DNA of 64,000 nt from Pseudanabaena sp. Salubria-1 (GTDB lineage: Bacteria; Cyanobacteriota; Cyanobacteriia; Pseudanabaenales; Pseudanabaenaceae), in contig JALQCR010000005.1 of NCBI GenBank assembly GCA_023336205.1, positions 1 to 64,000 of the forward strand, read 5' to 3'. Under the pieces are notes generated by a model, which saw only the letters and a program-made list of their open reading frames with translations, searched no databases and was not told the DNA's origin. Made by a program: the position numbers and the translations under genes. Positions 1 to 9,155 of this stretch are shown piece by piece; position 1 is the stretch's first letter, and each line of letters starts with the position of its first letter.

Positions 1-74
<74 letters not shown>

Positions 75-137
75 ACTTTGATTTTGGGTTTTATGTCCTA
101 AGCGAACCTTTTATTACTATATATTTCTATTAGAAAC

Positions 138-1316
138 TTATCCCTGAATTGTCGTAAAGTCTGACTCATCACCAAAATCTCGGAGATTGGAGACAGAATA
201 ATTTGGTATAGATACCGTGTGTTTAATATTATTTAAGATTTCCTGAGCTTCAGGTGAATTTACTTGCGCTAGTGCCCTCAAAATAGCATTGCGGACTGAA
301 CGATCGCGATCTTTTATCGCTTGCGAAAGATAGAACACCGCATCATGCGAGCCAATTTCCCCCAAAGCTAATGCAGCATCACAACGCACATAGGCATATT
401 CATCATCTCTCAAGACTTGGGCAAGCATTGGTACAACTTCCTCCATGCCAATATGCCCTAAAGTGCGAGCGGCAACACTACGAGTATGACTAGAGGTGTT
501 GTAGAGCATTTTGGAAACAGGCGAGATCGCGGGAGTACCAATATTCTTTAAAGCTTGTACGGCTTGAGACTGCACACTAATGTCATTGTCTGTAAGTAAT
601 CGCGCTAGAGAATTAGCCGATAGAGGCGATTTAATCTGACCTAGCGCCCAAGCAGCCTCAAAACGAACTGATTTGCTACCATTCTCCAGCGCATCGATTA
701 GGGTGGTGACCGCTAAGGGGGAACTAATTTGCCCAAGAGAATGAGCGGCATGAACTTTTACCATGTCATCATTGTGTTTCAAAGCCTCCACTAAAGGTGA
801 TACCGCAGGTAAACTAGCTCGTCCCAGAGCCTTAGCGCTTGCAGCTTGCACCTGAATAGATGGATGACGTAATAACTTGACTAATGCCCCGATCGCTTCA
901 GCACTGCCAATCCAACTTAGAGCTGCTGCTTGCCAGTGAATTTGACGGTGAGGATTTTTGGCGGCGGCGATTAACGGTGAAATTGCTAATGGCGATCGCA
1001 AATAACCTAAGGCGATCGCTGCTTTTTTGGATATAGCTATTTCATCGCTTTCGAGTCGCTCTAGCAAAGCAGGTAAGACATTATCGCGACAACGAATTAT
1101 TTTTTGTAATGCTAAGGAAAATTGGTCAGAGCGCACAGCCGCATCAAACTCAGCTAAAATTGCTGACTCACCACCCAGATCGGGAGCGGACATCGCATAG
1201 CGATCTTCGGGGATGGCATATCCTGGAGATACGGGAATCCGATAATCTTCTAACTTTGGTGGGTTGATTTTAGAAGCGACAGGAATTGTGGGTAGTTGCG
1301 GATCTGGTGCGGTCAT
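138..1316 (-). CDS. HEAT-repeat (PBS lyase-like) protein
   Basis: This 392-residue protein consists almost entirely of about eight HEAT-like helical repeats from residue 55 to 370. The repeats carry the usual A-A-x-A-L-G-x-I core, as in AALALGEIGS and AAWALGQIKS. This is the E-Z/PBS-lyase HEAT class, which in cyanobacteria includes bilin lyases such as CpcE as well as many scaffold proteins. No phycobilisome gene is adjacent, so a lyase function is not supported and a protein-interaction role is the safer reading. The N-terminus is proline-rich and probably disordered, with no signal peptide or membrane segment. It is transcribed away from the permease at 1556; the 240-bp gap must hold both promoters. 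Confidence 0.85.
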   Translation of the reverse strand: MTAPDPQLPTIPVASKINPPKLEDYRIPVSPGYAIPEDRYAMSAPDLGGESAILAEFDAAVRSDQFSLALQKIIRCRDNVLPALLERLESDEIAISKKAAIALGYLRSPLAISPLIAAAKNPHRQIHWQAAALSWIGSAEAIGALVKLLRHPSIQVQAASAKALGRASLPAVSPLVEALKHNDDMVKVHAAHSLGQISSPLAVTTLIDALENGSKSVRFEAAWALGQIKSPLSANSLARLLTDNDISVQSQAVQALKNIGTPAISPVSKMLYNTSSHTRSVAARTLGHIGMEEVVPMLAQVLRDDEYAYVRCDAALALGEIGSHDAVFYLSQAIKDRDRSVRNAILRALAQVNSPEAQEILNNIKHTVSIPNYSVSNLRDFGDESDFTTIQG

Positions 1317-1465
1317 GGCGGCTGTTTCCTATTGAGCATTGGTGCATGTTTTTAGTCCCGTTACCCATTGCAGCAAATTTTAATTTTTAGTTTTGCTGTA
1401 TTAACATTACATTTTACGAGAAGAGTCCCAAAAAATTTTAAAACGTGCAGCACTTTATAAGCCTC

Positions 1466-1471
1466 TATAAT
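1466..1471 (+). promoter_or_regulatory. Possible -10 element (TATAAT) before permease gene
   Basis: A perfect TATAAT lies 85 bp before the permease start within the divergent intergenic region. No convincing TTGACA box is placed about 17 bp upstream, so this is only a candidate. Confidence 0.25.
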
Positions 1472-1555
1472 TGTTAAGCTAAAAATTAACAAACTAGCAA
1501 ACGCCTTAAATCCTAGAAATTAAAAGGGCGGTTTGCGTCCTTTTAATCTCTGGGA

Positions 1556-2563
1556 ATGCCAAATAGCGCAACTATGAATCAAATTCTCAGTGCCTTTACT
1601 TTGTTTTTGAGCCTCCTCGTGGAAGCAATCCCGTTTTTGTTGATGGGAGTTTTACTGTCGGGGGTCTTATTAATATTTGTGGATGAGCGCAAGCTTATAG
1701 CTATTTTGCCCAAAAATCCTTTTTTAGGAGCATTGGCAGGAAGTCTACTCGGATTTATGTTTCCCGTGTGCGAATGTGGCAATGTGCCTGTGGCGCGACG
1801 ACTTATTTCGCAAGGCGCACCGATTTCGGTGGCGGTGAGCTTTTTAATGGCAGCTCCAACGATTAACCCTGTAGTAATGTGGGCAACTTGGACAGCCTTT
1901 CGCGATCAGCCTGAAATTGCGGTATTGCGAATTGTGTTGTCATTTACGATCGCCACAATTATCGCCATGGTATTTAGTTCTCAAAAGGATTTGCGGGCTA
2001 TTTTGCAGCCGAATATTGCTCTTGCTTTACCAGCACCAAAGGTTAAGGCGGGGGCTGTACCTGTAGGCACATTTTTTTTAGGAGAAGATCGCAATCAGCC
2101 TTTAGATTTTGCGGGTTATTTATCGTCAAGTAATCAAATTGTGTCTAAATCTTTGCCCGATCGCTTAAATCTATTGTTGGATAATACGCTTGCAGAAATG
2201 CGTGAGCTAGGGGCGATCCTCGTTATGGGTAGTGCGATCGCTGCGGTGATTCAGGTCTGGGTTCCCCGCGATATTATTCTCTCATTGGGACAGGGGCAAG
2301 TTAGCTCGATTATCGCCATGATGATCTTGGCTGCGATCGTTTCGATTTGTTCGACGGTGGACGCATTTTTTGCTTTGTCATTTGCCTCGACTTTTACAGG
2401 TGGATCACTACTTGCCTTTCTCGTTTTTGGTCCAATAATCGATCTCAAGGCGATCGGCTTGATCTTAACTATTTTCAAAAAACGCGCCGTGATCTATATG
2501 TTTTTACTCACCGCCCAGCTCACATTTTTGAGCTGCCTATTTATCAATTTTCAGATTCGTTAG
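1556..2563 (+). CDS. UPF0718 / ArsP-like permease
   Basis: This 335-residue integral membrane protein has about eight hydrophobic segments. Two related halves are joined by a soluble loop (about residues 145-215). The motif FPVCECGNVPVARRL near residue 68 and SFLMAAPTINPVV near residue 97 identify the UPF0718/DUF318 permease family. Some members (ArsP) export organoarsenicals, but the substrate of cyanobacterial members is generally unknown. The second half repeats the theme with CSTVDAFFALSFA. A second in-frame ATG seven codons in is an alternative start. It appears to be a single-gene unit diverging from the HEAT protein, and no arsenic regulator is visible nearby. Confidence 0.85.
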   Translation: MPNSATMNQILSAFTLFLSLLVEAIPFLLMGVLLSGVLLIFVDERKLIAILPKNPFLGALAGSLLGFMFPVCECGNVPVARRLISQGAPISVAVSFLMAAPTINPVVMWATWTAFRDQPEIAVLRIVLSFTIATIIAMVFSSQKDLRAILQPNIALALPAPKVKAGAVPVGTFFLGEDRNQPLDFAGYLSSSNQIVSKSLPDRLNLLLDNTLAEMRELGAILVMGSAIAAVIQVWVPRDIILSLGQGQVSSIIAMMILAAIVSICSTVDAFFALSFASTFTGGSLLAFLVFGPIIDLKAIGLILTIFKKRAVIYMFLLTAQLTFLSCLFINFQIR

Positions 2564-2594
2564 GAATGAAAATTTAATAAACCTCAAAACTGTT

Positions 2595-2660
2595 GGGGGG
2601 GGGGGGGGCCGCCCCCCCCCCGTGTGGGGTTTTTTTTTAGGTGGTTTTTTTTTTTTTTGT
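2595..2660. repeat. Homopolymer cluster G14 / C10 / T-runs
   Basis: Fourteen G are followed by CCG, ten C, and two T tracts within 66 bp. This resembles the tract at the window start and is probably a low-quality assembly join. It lies directly before a gene that carries two 1-base deletions, which is consistent with local sequence error. Confidence 0.55.
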
Positions 2661-2669
2661 GTATATTAG

Positions 2670-3786
2670 ATGGGCAACTTTTATGTTGCTCATGCTTCAA
2701 AGTCATTAAACCAAAGGTTGTCTGTGTCCGTGAGTGAAACTCTACTCGAATCTATTTCCGTCACATCTATTCCCAATGAATCTTTAGCAAATCTCGATCT
2801 GACAGATTTTTCGCTTTCCTTACCCGATCCCAATGATGAAGGTTTGGCAGAAGGTCAATTTCTTGAAGAAGTCGATCTAGCTTGGCAAGTATGCGATCGC
2901 TTCGATTTGCAGACAGATATTTGGCGGGGTAGAATCTTGCGAACTGTACGCGATCGCGAGAAAGCAAATGGCGAAGGACGCGGTACGGGATTCTTGAAAT
3001 GGCTGCAAGAGCGAGAAATTAGTAAGTCTCAAGCTTATTCATGGATTCAGCTTGCCAATAGTGCTGATACTTTAATGGCGGACGGTCAGCTAGATGCTGA
3101 TGATATTCGTCAATTTAGTAAGAGAGCTTTCTTAGAAACAGCTCAAGCTTCCGCTGAAGTGCAGCAGTTGATTGTTGATGCGGCTAGAAATGGAGAAAAG
3201 ATTACTAGACGTGAAGTGCGACAACTATCCGATGAGTGGACATCGATGAGTTCTGACCATCTTCCCGATGATTTAAAGAGAAGATAGCCGCTCACACAAT
3301 TCCTACCCGTTATGTAGCGCCCCTAGTGCGCGAAATCGACAAGTTGCCTGAATCTTATCAAACTCCATTGAAACAGGCGATCGCCGATGCCTCTGATCTC
3401 GATAATATTAAGCTGGTTACCGCTGATGCTCAAAGGTTGACCAAATATCTAACCAATACGAGTCAAGTACAAGCGATCGCACAGCGTTCTGTAAATATCG
3501 ATCTAGCACTTGAGGAGCTCTAAGACTTGGTTGCCTCAAGCTTGCTTCCGATTTGGTCAGCCAAGCTTCACAACTCGAACAGGCGATCGCTAAACTCTAC
3601 GGTATCTGGAAGCGCGTCTCGACATCCGCCGATCAGCTATATGTGGAGTCGGGTGCAAGCACACCAAATTTACTAGATCTACTTAATTCTCTTGATTCCT
3701 TAGCCAGTCAAAATGTTACTGTCCAGATTGGTAATGATCAGTCTGGGCGGACTATTCGCTTGCAAATTACGGAAGAAGATCAATAG
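2670..3786 (+). pseudogene. Frameshifted hypothetical gene (three segments, one ~372-aa protein)
   Basis: Three open segments in three different frames (2670-3287, 3326-3523, 3553-3786) read as one continuous protein if two single bases are restored. One is an A in the A-run at about 3275-3280, giving DLKEKIAAHTIPTRYVAPLVREIDKLP. The other is a G near 3514-3516, giving LEEALRLGCLKLASDLVSQ. The total span is 1117 bp plus 2, or 373 codons including stop. The protein is acidic and helical. I recognise no domain, although a DNA-binding or partition-like role is possible. Both lesions are single-base losses in short runs and the homopolymer cluster lies just upstream, so sequencing error is as likely as true decay. 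Start at 2670 is uncertain. Confidence 0.6.
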
Positions 3787-3798
3787 ATGCAAATATTG

Positions 3799-3863
3799 AG
3801 ATCTCCGACTTTTTCTGTGCAATCAAAGATTCTCTTTGATTGCACAGAAAAAGTCGGAGATCT
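3799..3863. terminator. 30-bp perfect palindrome, likely terminator
   Basis: Perfect 30-bp arms (3799-3828 and 3834-3863) are separated by 5 nt, directly after the stop of the frameshifted gene. It is far longer than a normal rho-independent hairpin and belongs to the long intergenic palindromes of this window. Confidence 0.7.
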
Positions 3864-3888
3864 GGACATTTATAGGTTTGTTTTGTGA

Positions 3889-4145
3889 AGCTATTTAAGA
3901 ATTACCTAACACCAATTCCCAAAAGTGTGATAACACTTTTGGGAATTAAAAAGCAAACCCTGTAAGGTTTTTAAAAACACAAAATGGCATAGCCATTTTG
4001 TGTTTTGGTATAACACTTAAAATCTCGTTTAAAATTCTAGGTGTCTAGCCCCCTAAATCCCCCAATTCTGGGGGACTTAAATATGGTTCCCCCCAGAATT
4101 GGGGGGCTAGGGGGGCAAAAACTACAATTATTAAATGGTTTCTTA
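3889..4145. mobile_element. MITE-A copy with nested repeat B
   Basis: The ends CTATTTAAGAATTAC and TTATTAAATGGTTTCTTA match those of the MITE-A copies at 10566 and 19588. The characteristic core of CCCCCTAAATCCCCCAATTC facing its inverted copy lies at 4044-4116. Relative to the other copies it carries an extra block of about 100 bp at 3909-4011 (repeat B: three hairpins, ending TTTTGGTAT). That block is flanked by TAACAC on both sides, so B appears to have inserted into A. There is no other gene in 3787-4180. Confidence 0.65.
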
Positions 4146-4180
4146 ATCCCCTTGACTGAAATTTACTAACCCGAAAAACC

Positions 4181-6406
4181 ATGTCAAACAGTGATTCTTT
4201 GCAGCAGGCGCTGAAGCAATATTTTGGATATGAATCCTTTCGGGCAGGTCAGCGCGAGATTATTGAAGCAAGTATGGCTGGACGCGACACCTTGGCAATC
4301 ATGCCAACTGGGGGCGGTAAGTCGATTTGCTTTCAGTTGCCAGCATTGCTCAAGACTGGGGTGACGATAGTCGTTTCTCCTCTGATCGCACTGATGCAAG
4401 ATCAAGTTACGGCTCTCAAAGAAAACGGTATTGGCGCGACATTTCTCAATAGTACGCTGACAAATCGAGAAAGTACTCAGCGATCGCAAGCGATTCTCAA
4501 TGGGGCAATTAAGTTAGTTTATGTCGCCCCAGAGCGCTTATTTGCCGAACAGTTTCTCGAATTCCTAAATATCATTAAAGGGAAAATGGGTATCGCAGGG
4601 TTTGCGGTGGATGAGGCTCACTGTGTTTCGGAATGGGGACATGATTTTCGTCCAGAATATCGCCAACTAAGTCGAATTCGCCAACTCCATCCTGATGTAC
4701 CCGTGATTGGCTTGACCGCTACGGCGACAGAGCGAGTGCGCGAAGATATTAGTCAGCAATTGCAACTGAAGCAGCCATACATTCATGTGGCAAGCTTCAA
4801 TCGGTCTAATCTCTATTATGAAGTTGTTCCCAAACAAGGGAATGAGCAAACCTATGTAAATCTATTACAGCAAATTAAGAGGCTACAAGGATCAGGCATA
4901 GTCTATTGCCTCAGCCGTAAACGTGTCGATGAAATCGCCAGTCGCCTGAGAGAAGATGGCATCGAAGCAATTCCCTATCATGCAGGGTTAGGGAATAAAG
5001 AACGGGAAGAAAATCAAACTCGTTGGATTCGTGACGATGTGCAGGTAATGGTGGCGACAGTTGCCTTTGGGATGGGCATTAATAAACCTGATGTGCGGTT
5101 TGTGATTCATTACGATTTACCCAAAAATATTGAAGGGTATTATCAAGAATCAGGTCGTGCAGGACGCGATGGTGAGGATTCTCACTGCACATTGTTTCTA
5201 GGCTATGGAGATTTAGAAACGATCAAATTTCTCATTGCTCAAAAAGTCGATCCTCAAACCAATGAACCATTAGAAGCAGAACAGAGGATCGCGCAGCAGC
5301 AATTACGTCAGGTGGTGGACTATGCTGAAGGAGTCGCCTGTCGCCGCACGATTCTGCTTCGTTATTTCGGTGAACATTTTCACGGTGATTGCGGCAACTG
5401 TGATAACTGTCTTTCCCCGAAGCCAATGGAAGATTGGACTGTGGAGTCTCAAAAATTCTTATCCTGTGTGGCTAGGACAAAGGAGCGGTTTGGAGCAGGG
5501 CATGTAATTGATGTGTTGAGAGGTTCGCGCAAAGAGAAGGTGTTACAGCATGGACATGAGAACCTATCTACCTATGGCATTGGTAAAGATCGCAGTCTAG
5601 ATGAATGGCGACAACTGGCGCGATCGCTAACTCATCAAGGTTTTCTAACCCAAACTACTGATGGCTACGGTATTCTCAAGCTCAACGATCGTAGTTGGGA
5701 GGTAATGCGAAATCAGCGTAATGTGCTATTGCCAATAGAACGTGATGCTGAGCCTGCAAAAACTGCTGATCGGGATGAGTCAAGGGAAAGACCTGTTGAT
5801 GTGGATATTCTCTTTGAGAGATTACGGTTGTTACGCAAAAACCTTGCTGATGAGCAGGAAGTCCCGCCCTATGTTATTTTCAGTAATGCCACGCTCAATC
5901 AAATGGCAGAGCAGCAACCGACGGATCGGAAGGATTTTGCGAAGTTGTCAGGAGTTGGCGCAAAGAAATTAGAACAATATGCCGATGATTTTATCGCAAT
6001 TATTCTCGACCATCATCTCAAATATCCTCCTGCGGAAGCCACTGAATCCACGCCATCCAAAGTCAAACAGGAAGCCACACCAAAATCAAAATTATCGAAG
6101 GCAAGTACACAACGCGAAACCCTTGCGATGTATGAGAATGGCTTAGATATTGACGATATAGCTCGCGATCGCGGACTTAAACCCGCGACAGTTTGGACGC
6201 ATCTGGTCCAACTAATTGAAGCTGGCTATGCGATTAACTGCGATCGCCTTGTTGCTCCAGAGCGTCAAACCGTAATTTATGAAGCACTAGATGCGATCGG
6301 TGGTGATTCTTTACGCAATCTCTTTGATCATCTGCGTGAAGAATATAGCTACGATGAAATCAAGATAATTCGCGCCATCTGGCAAAATGAGAAGGAGCCT
6401 CTATAG
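4181..6406 (+). CDS. recQ: ATP-dependent DNA helicase RecQ
   Basis: This 741-residue SF2 helicase unwinds DNA 3'-5' and acts in recombinational repair and replication restart. It has the Walker A motif PTGGGKSICFQLP, a DEAH box in VDEAHCVSEWGHDFRPEY, and motif VI in ESGRAGRDG. The RecQ zinc cluster (C near RRTILLRYF, then HGDCGNCDNC) lies around residues 380-410. An HRDC domain follows at about 545-610 (VIFSNATLNQM...LSGVGAKKLEQYADDF). The C-terminus ends with a helix-turn-helix module (ETLAMYENGLDIDDIARDRG...VWTHL). All core motifs are intact, and the length fits the long RecQ form with the extra C-terminal HTH. It stands alone as a single gene, with MITE-A immediately upstream. Confidence 0.95.
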   Translation: MSNSDSLQQALKQYFGYESFRAGQREIIEASMAGRDTLAIMPTGGGKSICFQLPALLKTGVTIVVSPLIALMQDQVTALKENGIGATFLNSTLTNRESTQRSQAILNGAIKLVYVAPERLFAEQFLEFLNIIKGKMGIAGFAVDEAHCVSEWGHDFRPEYRQLSRIRQLHPDVPVIGLTATATERVREDISQQLQLKQPYIHVASFNRSNLYYEVVPKQGNEQTYVNLLQQIKRLQGSGIVYCLSRKRVDEIASRLREDGIEAIPYHAGLGNKEREENQTRWIRDDVQVMVATVAFGMGINKPDVRFVIHYDLPKNIEGYYQESGRAGRDGEDSHCTLFLGYGDLETIKFLIAQKVDPQTNEPLEAEQRIAQQQLRQVVDYAEGVACRRTILLRYFGEHFHGDCGNCDNCLSPKPMEDWTVESQKFLSCVARTKERFGAGHVIDVLRGSRKEKVLQHGHENLSTYGIGKDRSLDEWRQLARSLTHQGFLTQTTDGYGILKLNDRSWEVMRNQRNVLLPIERDAEPAKTADRDESRERPVDVDILFERLRLLRKNLADEQEVPPYVIFSNATLNQMAEQQPTDRKDFAKLSGVGAKKLEQYADDFIAIILDHHLKYPPAEATESTPSKVKQEATPKSKLSKASTQRETLAMYENGLDIDDIARDRGLKPATVWTHLVQLIEAGYAINCDRLVAPERQTVIYEALDAIGGDSLRNLFDHLREEYSYDEIKIIRAIWQNEKEPL

Positions 6407-6546
6407 CAATCAATCTAAAATCACATTCTAAACTAAAACCAGAGAGGGCGTTGGCACTGGCTTGTTGTTAACTATTAGCTACTTATATTTCAATTTCTGC
6501 TAGATTATAGATCAAGGAATTCAAAAAATAGGAGTCCCTAGAACTT

Positions 6547-6903
6547 ATGCCACAGATAGCTAATTCAATGTCAGAGACATCTACAGAAATATTAACTGAT
6601 GTAGCGCAACCACATGTTGTCTTGAATTTGTCTCTTTCCTATCAGGAGCTTGTTGAGGTCATCACTAAATTGGGGCTGAGAGAAATTATCCAATTAAAGA
6701 GATTACTCGATCGCCAAATCAATCAGTCTATAGAAATTTACACAGGTGATGATGAGTTAATCTTGGATGAAATTGAAAGACAACACCCTGCTTATAACGT
6801 CACGATGACTCAAGCTGTGCAATCCGCTTTAGATGAGTCTCAAAACCAAAAATTTACAAACGGGAGTGATTTTCGTGACTGGCTTGTTTCCATTTCAGAT
6901 TGA
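6547..6903 (+). CDS. Putative antitoxin-like small protein, partner of the toxin ORF at 7930
   Basis: This is a 118-residue acidic protein without a recognised domain. It has helical segments around YQELVEVITKLGLREIIQLKRLLDRQ and an acidic C-terminal half. Its stop codon overlaps what was originally the start region of the next gene. Removing the IS1595 element and one target copy leaves a GTG at 6875 in frame with the RelE-like ORF now at 7930, so the two genes overlapped by about 29 bp. Overlap and gene order are typical of antitoxin-toxin operons, and the assignment rests on that context. The ORF itself is intact, because the IS lies 5 bp after its stop codon. Confidence 0.55.
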   Translation: MPQIANSMSETSTEILTDVAQPHVVLNLSLSYQELVEVITKLGLREIIQLKRLLDRQINQSIEIYTGDDELILDEIERQHPAYNVTMTQAVQSALDESQNQKFTNGSDFRDWLVSISD

Positions 6904-6916
6904 AGCATCAAGTAAA

Positions 6917-7936
6917 CGCTCATATGGGGAAGTAGGTGAAATGGCAAAATAGGAGGAAGTCATTTTCATGAATCGATAGAGATGCCATGATCAAATTTCC
7001 CCTGACCGAATTGTTAGATGAACAAGCGTGCTATGAATGGTTATTAAAGATCCAGCATCCAAAGGGTTTGCATTGTCCAAGTGGACACGCAATACCAGCA
7101 GGACAAGCGCCACACGATCGCCAACGTACACCAATCGTCAAATATAAGTGTCGGGAATGTGGGAAAGTGTTTCACATTTTTACAGGAACAGACTTATCAG
7201 GAAGCCATTACACCTGTGGTCAGATCGTGCTGATATTGCGTGGATTCTTACAAGGACAAACGACCCAACACATAGCCGAGGAACTAGGACTCGACTATGG
7301 GACATTATTGTCTTGGCGGCATCGCATCCAACGTCGAGGATTTGCCCATTTGATTAATGGTAATCTGCCCGATGCTGAAGCCGAGATGGACGAGATGTTT
7401 CAGAATGCAGGAGAAAAGGGAGCAAAAAAAAAGATCCAATAGCAGACCCACCAAGACAACGCGGGAATCAACGCAAAGGCAAGGGAACCATGGCAAATGA
7501 CCGTCCACCCATTGTCGGTACTGTTGGGCGCAACAGTGGTCAGATCCGCATGAAGGTCTGTGACAATACTCAACAAATCACGATTCAACCGCAGGTAGAG
7601 GTAACGACCTTACCGACCACGACAGTCTATACCGATGAATCCGATGCTTATAATCGCATACCTGCTTCTGGTCGTGAGCGTCAAACCGTTTGTCACTCTC
7701 AGCGCGAGTATGCCCGCGATGAAGATCAAGATGGTTTTTGTGAGGTTCATTGCAATACTATGGAGGGCATTTGGGTTGGTTTACGCAATTTTCTGCGTCC
7801 CTTTCGAGGTATTCACAAGAAGTATTTGTATCTGTATGTAGCCATGTTCGAGTGGGCTTACAATCTACGTTGGATTGATTTTGACTTCCTGCGTCGTCTT
7901 CTTTTTCCTCCTTCCACCTATTTACCTACATGAGCG
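6917..7936 (+). mobile_element. IS1595-type insertion sequence (1020 bp)
   Basis: The ends are imperfect inverted repeats beginning CGCTCAT, with about 19 of 24 positions matching. The element is flanked by the 8-bp direct repeat CAAGTAAA at 6909-6916 and 7937-7944. An 8-bp duplication is characteristic of the IS1595 family and agrees with the encoded transposase. The element splits a two-gene toxin-antitoxin-like operon. Both ends are intact, so it appears to be a complete and possibly recent insertion. Confidence 0.9.
6987..7933 (+). CDS. IS1595-family (ISXO2-like) transposase, needs -1 frameshift
   Basis: Two frames, 6987-7442 and a second ending at 7933, join into one transposase of about 315 residues, the family's usual size. 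The N-terminus has a zinc ribbon (HCPSGH and YKCRECGKVF). A helix-turn-helix follows (QTTQHIAEELGLDYGTLLSWRHRIQ). The DDE/DDNE catalytic core begins with AEAEMDEMF, then VYTDESDAYN, and ends with the N-x-x-E pair in HCNTMEGIW. The switch occurs at a run of nine A where codons GCA AAA AAA AAG contain A_AAA_AAG, the classic -1 slippery heptamer in correct phase. Slipping there continues as GAT CCA ATA GCA GAC CCA. Programmed frameshifting is plausible, but a simple inactivating indel cannot be excluded. Confidence 0.85.
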
Positions 7937-8301
7937 CAAGTAAATTTCAACGCAGCTATAAACTTTTACTAAAACGCCATTGTAAAGGTGACCGTCAGAA
8001 AGAAACTTTTATCGATACCATCAGTGAGCTTATAAACAGCCTCGCTTCTAATCCTTATTTGTCTGATGCAAATCTTGAACCATTACCAAAAGGATTGGTG
8101 ATATCGGATAGCTGGAAGTTTTATAAACTTAGGTTTCGGATGCCGAGTCTCGCTGGCGCATCTGGGCAGGGGAGGCTGATGTATCTAGTGAGTCAAAATC
8201 AAAAAATCATCAAATTAGCTTGGATTTATACTCATGCTGAATATGAGAAGCGACCAGAGGAACAAGAATTAAAAGCCTTAATTAGAGAACTATTAGATTA
8301 A
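7930..8301 (+). CDS. RelE/ParE-like toxin ORF with IS-derived start codon
   Basis: This 123-residue basic protein resembles RelE/ParE-fold toxins: helices followed by strands with KFYKLRFRMPS and GRLMYLVSQNQKIIKLAWIYTHAEYEKRP. The family call is moderate. The start ATG and the first two residues come from the right end of the IS1595 element. Before insertion the frame continued upstream through IEASSKFQRSYK to a GTG at 6875 overlapping the preceding gene. The present product MSASKFQRSYK... therefore lacks only the original N-terminal extension. No good ribosome binding site precedes the new ATG, so expression is doubtful, though the domain is complete. The M28 peptidase gene follows after 11 bp. 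Confidence 0.6.
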   Translation: MSASKFQRSYKLLLKRHCKGDRQKETFIDTISELINSLASNPYLSDANLEPLPKGLVISDSWKFYKLRFRMPSLAGASGQGRLMYLVSQNQKIIKLAWIYTHAEYEKRPEEQELKALIRELLD

Positions 8302-8312
8302 AACCTAGGCGA

Positions 8313-9155
8313 ATGAAAAATCTCCAAGATCGATTACTTGAATATCTTGAAAAATTAGTTATAGAGCGTAATCCTTACTATGCATCGGCTGGACATTTAT
8401 TTGCTAGGGAATATATCCGATCACATTTTGCTAAATTCGGTGAAGTAGTCACCCATGAGTTTGAAGTCAATGGGAATAAACATCAGAACTTAATTCTAAA
8501 TATTGCCGCTCATACCCAGAAACAGCGATCGCCTTTGATTATTGGCGCACATTACGATACGGTTCCTGCTTGCGTGGGAGCGGATGACAATGGATCTGGG
8601 GTTGCTGTATTGCTTGAACTCGCTGAATATTTTTCGACAAATCCAATTAAATATCCGATCCAATTAATCGCCTTTGATATGGAGGAATATGGCTTGTGTG
8701 GAAGTGCCGCTTATGCGAAGAAACTCAAAGATGAAAACCAAAAATTGCGGCTGATGATTTCTCTGGAGATGTTGGGATATTGTGATCGCAGTCCAAATTC
8801 GCAACATTATCCCGCAGGCTTAGACAAGTTCTATCCTAACACTGGCGATTTTATTGGCTTGATCGGGAGTATCCCGACAATTCCCGATCTCATCCATTTA
8901 CAACATCACATGAAATCAACTGTGCCTTGTGAATGGCTTCCTGCAGGTTGGCGTGGCTTGGTTATCCCCGATACTCGTCGTAGCGATCATGCACCTTTTT
9001 GGGATGCTGGTTACAAAGCTCTGATGGTTACTGACACTGCAAATATGCGAAATCCTCATTATCATAAAAGTAGCGATCGCCTTGAAACACTAGATTTAGA
9101 ATTTCTCACTAATGTTTGCCAAGGTCTAATTGTTGGCATAAAGGCTCTAAAGTAA
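8313..9155 (+). CDS. M28-family zinc metallopeptidase
   Basis: This 280-residue aminopeptidase-like protein binds two zinc ions through conserved residues. Visible ligands are His and Asp in GAHYDTVP, Asp in VGADDNGSGVAV, the catalytic Glu and ligand Glu in FDMEEYGLCGS, and His in RSDHAPFWDAGY. This order is that of peptidase family M28 (aminopeptidases and carboxypeptidases of the glutamate carboxypeptidase/Ywad type). There is no signal peptide, suggesting cytoplasmic action on peptides. It follows the toxin-like ORF by 11 bp but is probably functionally unrelated. A long palindrome follows its stop. Confidence 0.88.
   Translation: MKNLQDRLLEYLEKLVIERNPYYASAGHLFAREYIRSHFAKFGEVVTHEFEVNGNKHQNLILNIAAHTQKQRSPLIIGAHYDTVPACVGADDNGSGVAVLLELAEYFSTNPIKYPIQLIAFDMEEYGLCGSAAYAKKLKDENQKLRLMISLEMLGYCDRSPNSQHYPAGLDKFYPNTGDFIGLIGSIPTIPDLIHLQHHMKSTVPCEWLPAGWRGLVIPDTRRSDHAPFWDAGYKALMVTDTANMRNPHYHKSSDRLETLDLEFLTNVCQGLIVGIKALK

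Noticed and set aside
138..1316. Assignment as phycobilin lyase CpcE
   Set aside because: HEAT repeats alone do not define a lyase, and no phycobiliprotein gene is close.
6904..6986. Possible regulatory leader before the transposase
   Set aside because: Most of it is the IS1595 left inverted repeat and target duplication; no separate signal is needed.
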